From Mycolicibacterium sp. TY81 (GTDB lineage: Bacteria; Actinomycetota; Actinomycetes; Mycobacteriales; Mycobacteriaceae), in the NCBI RefSeq assembly GCF_018326285.1, contig NZ_AP023362.1:4402001-4466000 (forward strand): 64,000 nt of DNA, written 5' to 3'. Positions 58,377 to 64,000 of this stretch are shown piece after piece. Position 1 is the stretch's first letter, and every line of letters begins with the position of its first letter. The translations under genes and the position numbers were made by a program. The notes under the pieces were generated by a model. It did not search any database, was not told the origin of the DNA, and saw nothing but the letters and a program-made list of their open reading frames with translations.

Positions 58377-58732
58377 TCTGGACCAAGGCATTACTGATCG
58401 GCGCGGTGGTCCTGCTGCTGGCCTACCTGTTCTCGTCGCGGCGCAACGCGCAATCCCGGGCCTGGGTCAAGGTCGGCTACGTGTTCTTCGTGCTCGGCGC
58501 CATCTACGCCATCCTGCGCCCCAACGACACCACGGTGGTGGCGCACTGGCTCGGCATCGGCCGCGGCGCCGACCTGCTGTTGTACGCGCTTGTCATCGCG
58601 TTCCTGTTCACGACCATCAGCGCCTACATGCGGTTCAAGGACCTCGAACTGCGCTACGCCCAACTGGCCCGCGCGGTGGCGCTGGAGGGCGCCCGGGTCC
58701 CGGACCCCGAGCCGCCGATCCGTCAGGTCTGA
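58373..58732 (+). CDS. DUF2304 small membrane protein, partner of the GT2
   Basis: This 119-residue protein has three membrane spans (ALLIGAVVLLLAYLF, VGYVFFVLGAIYAIL, LLLYALVIAFLFTTISAYM) and then a short charged helix. It is the DUF2304 protein that follows PpgS-type transferases (Rv3632), reported in M. tuberculosis to help the transferase work at the membrane. It is coupled to the GT2 gene by a 4-nt overlap and convergent with tetR by a 10-nt overlap. Confidence 0.88.
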   Translation: MIWTKALLIGAVVLLLAYLFSSRRNAQSRAWVKVGYVFFVLGAIYAILRPNDTTVVAHWLGIGRGADLLLYALVIAFLFTTISAYMRFKDLELRYAQLARAVALEGARVPDPEPPIRQV

Positions 58733-59319
58733 ACGCCCAGACTCCCCAGCATCGTGGCCAGCAGCTGGATGCGGCCATCCTCGAGCTCCGGCTGCGGCAG
58801 CACGGCGCGGATCAGCGCCGCGCCGTCGAACGTGTTGACCATGACCGCGACGATCAGCATGAGCAGTTCCGGCGGCAACTGATCGGCGCCGGGCATCTCC
58901 TGCGCGGTCTCGTAGATGTTGCGGCCGTACTCCACGAGCGCGCCCTGCAGCGTCGTCCGCAGCTTCTCGTCGGTGCGCGCCGCCACCATCAGCTCGTACA
59001 TCACGGCGTTGGTGGCGTTGCCGCTGATGTCGCGCAGCGCGATCAACGCGCCCTCCAGAGCGGGCCGGTCCGAAGGGATTTCGGCGATCTGCTTACTGAA
59101 CTGCTCCAGCTGCCGGCGCATGACCTCCAGCGCCGTGGCGGCCATGAAATCGCCCATGGTGGCGAAATGCTTGAACAGCGCGCCGTCGGAGACCTCGGCC
59201 CGACGCGCGATCACCGCCGCCGAGGCACGGGCGTAGCCCACCTCGACAATGGTGGCGATCGCGGCGTCGAGAAGCCGGGCCCGGGTCTCCTCCCGGCGCT
59301 GCTGTTGAGTTCTGGCCAC
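58723..59319 (-). CDS. TetR family regulator
   Basis: This is a 198-residue protein. The N-terminal block TIVEVGYARASAAVIARRAEVSDGALFKHFATMGDFM (about 22-58) is the TetR DNA-binding domain. It starts 1 nt after the amidohydrolase stop on the same strand, so both are on one transcript and it probably regulates that gene. The effector is unknown. Confidence 0.9.
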   Translation of the reverse strand: MARTQQQRREETRARLLDAAIATIVEVGYARASAAVIARRAEVSDGALFKHFATMGDFMAATALEVMRRQLEQFSKQIAEIPSDRPALEGALIALRDISGNATNAVMYELMVAARTDEKLRTTLQGALVEYGRNIYETAQEMPGADQLPPELLMLIVAVMVNTFDGAALIRAVLPQPELEDGRIQLLATMLGSLGVQT

Positions 59320-59320
59320 G

Positions 59321-61105
59321 TCAGACCGCTTGTGCCACCGGCAGTTTCGCTCCGCGCGCCGGCAGGTAGTGGCCGGACTTCACGGTCTGCCCGTAGCCCT
59401 CGACGAATTCGCCGTCGCGGAACACCACCTGGCCACCCACACCGGTCGCCACGACGGCGGCGTCACTGCGGTTGACCATGCGGCTCAGGCCGCCGTAGAA
59501 CTCCACCGAATCCTCGTGGTACGCCTCGAGTCCGGCGTCGAGGCCGGCGGGATCGATCACCACGAAGTCGGCGCGCTCACCCTGACGCAGAGTGCCGGCC
59601 TCGAGACCGAACCAGTCGGCGACCTCACCGGTGAGCCGGTGCACGGCGTGCTCGGTGGTCATGAACGGGCGGCCGGCCTTGTCGGCGTCCTGCACGCGGC
59701 GCAGCATCCGCAGCGCGTAGTTGTAGAACGCCATGTTCCGAAGGTGCGCACCGGCATCCGAGAAGCCCATGTGCACCGACGGTTCGACGGCCAGCTTGTC
59801 GAGCTGCTTGGGACGGTGGTTGGCCACGATGGTGGTCCAGCGGGTGTTGCGTTCGCCGTGCTCGACCAGGACGTCGAGGAAGGCGTCGAGCGGGTGGATG
59901 CCGCGCTCGTCGGCGATCTGGCCAAAGCTCTTGCCGATCAACGACTTATCGGGGCATTCGACGATGGTCGAGTCGTGGAAGTCGCGGTGCCACAGGGTCG
60001 GGCCCAGCACCTTCTTGTCGAACGACTTCCGGAACCGGCGCCGGTACTCCGGGTCGGCCATCAGCTTGTTGCGCTCCAGCTGGTCACGCAGATGCAGCGC
60101 CGCGGTGCCCGCACCGAACTCCTCGAAAACCGGGAGATCGATTCCGTCCGAATACAATTCGAACGGCACCGGCAGGTGCTGGAAGCGGACCTTCGAGTTC
60201 AGGACCTTGTTGGCCAGGCGGGTCACCGGGCCCAGCAGGTACACCGCGCCGGGCGACGACTTGGCGTCGGCGGCCACCAAGAGGCTCATCCGCACGCCGC
60301 GGCGACGGCCGAACCAGCCACTGCTCTCGAGGAAGAAGTTCAGTGCCTCTTGCAGTTTGGCGACGTTGGGCGCGCTCTGCAGGATGCGGCCGCGCTTGCG
60401 CAGCACCTTGATCAGGCGGCGGCGCTCCCGCCAGGTGGCGAAGGTCGACGGCAGGGCGCGGGACCGGAAGCGGTCACCGTCGAGCTTGTCGATGGCGGCG
60501 TCCATGCCGGACATGCCGAGCATGCCGGCGTCCAGGGCCGCCTCGAGCCGCGACGCCATAGTCTCGAGCTCGGCGTTGGTCGGGGTGACGTTCGGGGTCG
60601 TCGCGCGGTCCAGGCCCAGCACCGAGGTGCGCAGATCGGAGTGACCCAGCAGCGAGCTGACATTCGGGCCGAGCGGCAGCGCCTCGAGCGCCTGCACATA
60701 CTCGGCGGGACCGGACCACGACCGGTTCTGCTCGAGCGCACCGACGACGAACTTGCGCGGCACTGCCTCGACGCGGCTGAACAGATCGGCGGCGTCGTCG
60801 TTCTCGGCGTAGACGGTCGACAGCGAACACATGCCCAGCAGCACCGTCGTCACGCCGTGGCGGACGGACTCCCGCAGGCCCGGATCGAGGAGCACCTCGG
60901 CGTCGTAGTGGGTGTGCACGTCGATGAAGCCCGGCGTCACCCACTTGCCCTTGGCGTCGATGACGTCGGGGCAGCCCGTCTCATCAAGTGGTTGTGCCGA
61001 CACCGTCGCGACGACGCCGTCGCGGATACCCAGGTTGCGCAGTTGCGGCGTGCGGCCGGTGCCGTCGAACCACAAGCCGTCTTTGACGATCACGTCGTAG
61101 GTCAT
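59321..61105 (-). CDS. Amidohydrolase of the N-acyl-D-amino-acid deacylase family
   Basis: This is a 594-residue metal-dependent hydrolase. The N-terminal small beta domain is followed by GFIDVHTHYDAEVLLDPG with the HxH metal site. Later come SSLLGHSDLR, SDAGAHLRNM and EHAVHRLTGEVADWFGL, then RQGERADFVVIDP, where the chain returns to the small domain. These blocks fit the D-aminoacylase/dihydropyrimidinase-like group common in mycobacteria, where true substrates are mostly unknown. It is followed directly by tetR. The start is ATG 61105. Confidence 0.88.
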   Translation of the reverse strand: MTYDVIVKDGLWFDGTGRTPQLRNLGIRDGVVATVSAQPLDETGCPDVIDAKGKWVTPGFIDVHTHYDAEVLLDPGLRESVRHGVTTVLLGMCSLSTVYAENDDAADLFSRVEAVPRKFVVGALEQNRSWSGPAEYVQALEALPLGPNVSSLLGHSDLRTSVLGLDRATTPNVTPTNAELETMASRLEAALDAGMLGMSGMDAAIDKLDGDRFRSRALPSTFATWRERRRLIKVLRKRGRILQSAPNVAKLQEALNFFLESSGWFGRRRGVRMSLLVAADAKSSPGAVYLLGPVTRLANKVLNSKVRFQHLPVPFELYSDGIDLPVFEEFGAGTAALHLRDQLERNKLMADPEYRRRFRKSFDKKVLGPTLWHRDFHDSTIVECPDKSLIGKSFGQIADERGIHPLDAFLDVLVEHGERNTRWTTIVANHRPKQLDKLAVEPSVHMGFSDAGAHLRNMAFYNYALRMLRRVQDADKAGRPFMTTEHAVHRLTGEVADWFGLEAGTLRQGERADFVVIDPAGLDAGLEAYHEDSVEFYGGLSRMVNRSDAAVVATGVGGQVVFRDGEFVEGYGQTVKSGHYLPARGAKLPVAQAV

Positions 61106-61162
61106 GACGTGAGACTAGGACAGAAAGTGAGTGATTACAATCTTTTTCTGCGTAATCGCAGG

Positions 61163-63898
<2,736 letters not shown>

Positions 63899-63994
63899 CC
63901 GCGCAAAAAACTGTCCCCTTCCGGGACGGTGCCCACTCCTACCTGTGTCAGCAAGTCCACAAGGGCCTGTGACCACAGGAAAAGGAGAACTCCC

Positions 63995-64000
63995 ATGACC
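63995..64000 (+). CDS. Start of a gene cut by the right edge
   Basis: Only ATG-ACC is inside the window. The strong AAAAGGAGAA at 63980-63989, with correct spacing, supports a real start. The 96 bp before it (63899-63994) holds a weak GTCCC/GGGAC hairpin at 63913-63927 and nothing else recognisable. The product cannot be named. Confidence 0.55.

Noticed and set aside
63911..63930. Small GTCCC/GGGAC hairpin after the last complete gene as a terminator
   Set aside because: The stem is only 5-6 bp and no U-tract follows, so it is not listed as a terminator.

Overview
The window is high-GC actinobacterial chromosome, best explained as a non-tuberculous Mycobacterium (Mycolicibacterium-like). This rests on gene content and order seen in the sequence, compared from memory with M. 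tuberculosis H37Rv; no search was run. Blocks matching Rv3591c-Rv3593 (hydrolase, mhuD, lpqF), Rv1129c-Rv1133c (prpR, prp genes, metE), Rv3596c-Rv3610c (clpC1, lsr2, lysS, coaX, panD, panC, folK, folB, folP, folE, ftsH), Rv3617-Rv3618, Rv3623-Rv3628 (lpqG, hpt, tilS, metalloprotease, dacB, ppa) and Rv3630-Rv3635 are joined together. Genes are tightly packed, many with 1-8 nt stop/start overlaps. No tRNA, rRNA, CRISPR array or intact insertion sequence was seen.

Layout. 1-3.5 kb: haem-degrading MhuD, lipoprotein LpqF, a TetR/FhuF-like pair and a GXWXG-domain gene. 3.5-12 kb: the methylcitrate regulator PrpR diverges from a four-gene coupled operon prpD-prpB-prpC-pyc, in which pyruvate carboxylase follows the pathway that makes pyruvate from propionyl-CoA. 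12-17.5 kb: an MDR oxidoreductase, metE behind a cobalamin riboswitch, a YbjQ protein, and cbtAB (predicted cobalt uptake) behind a second cobalamin riboswitch. 17.5-24 kb: a lipoprotein, clpC1, lsr2, lysS and a PLP-dependent DSD1-like enzyme. 24-33.4 kb: a long minus-strand pantothenate and folate series ending upstream in ftsH. 33.5-43.2 kb: ephA, an LLM oxidoreductase, lpqG, a molybdopterin oxidoreductase, hpt, tilS, a zinc metalloprotease, dacB and ppa.

43.2-56.5 kb is the most accessory stretch: an LMF1-like membrane protein, a TetR gene divergent from an ABC1 kinase-P450-SDR operon, a DCC protein, a 13E12-type HNH protein, an OHCU-decarboxylase-like protein lacking the expected histidine, and then a 1297-residue Pls/PosA-type non-ribosomal peptide synthetase coupled to an M1 metallopeptidase. 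The synthetase has one adenylation domain, one carrier domain, six predicted membrane segments and three soluble domains, the architecture of epsilon-poly-lysine synthetase. Its ten-residue specificity code reads D-A-E-S-I-G-T-V-V-K, close to the known lysine code. This synthetase-peptidase pair is the best candidate for an undescribed system here. It runs by a 4-nt overlap into envelope genes: a flippase-like protein, a PpgS-like glycosyltransferase and its DUF2304 partner.

58.7-64 kb: an amidohydrolase-TetR pair, a GalE-type epimerase, a GT-C-like membrane protein, and the first two codons of another gene.
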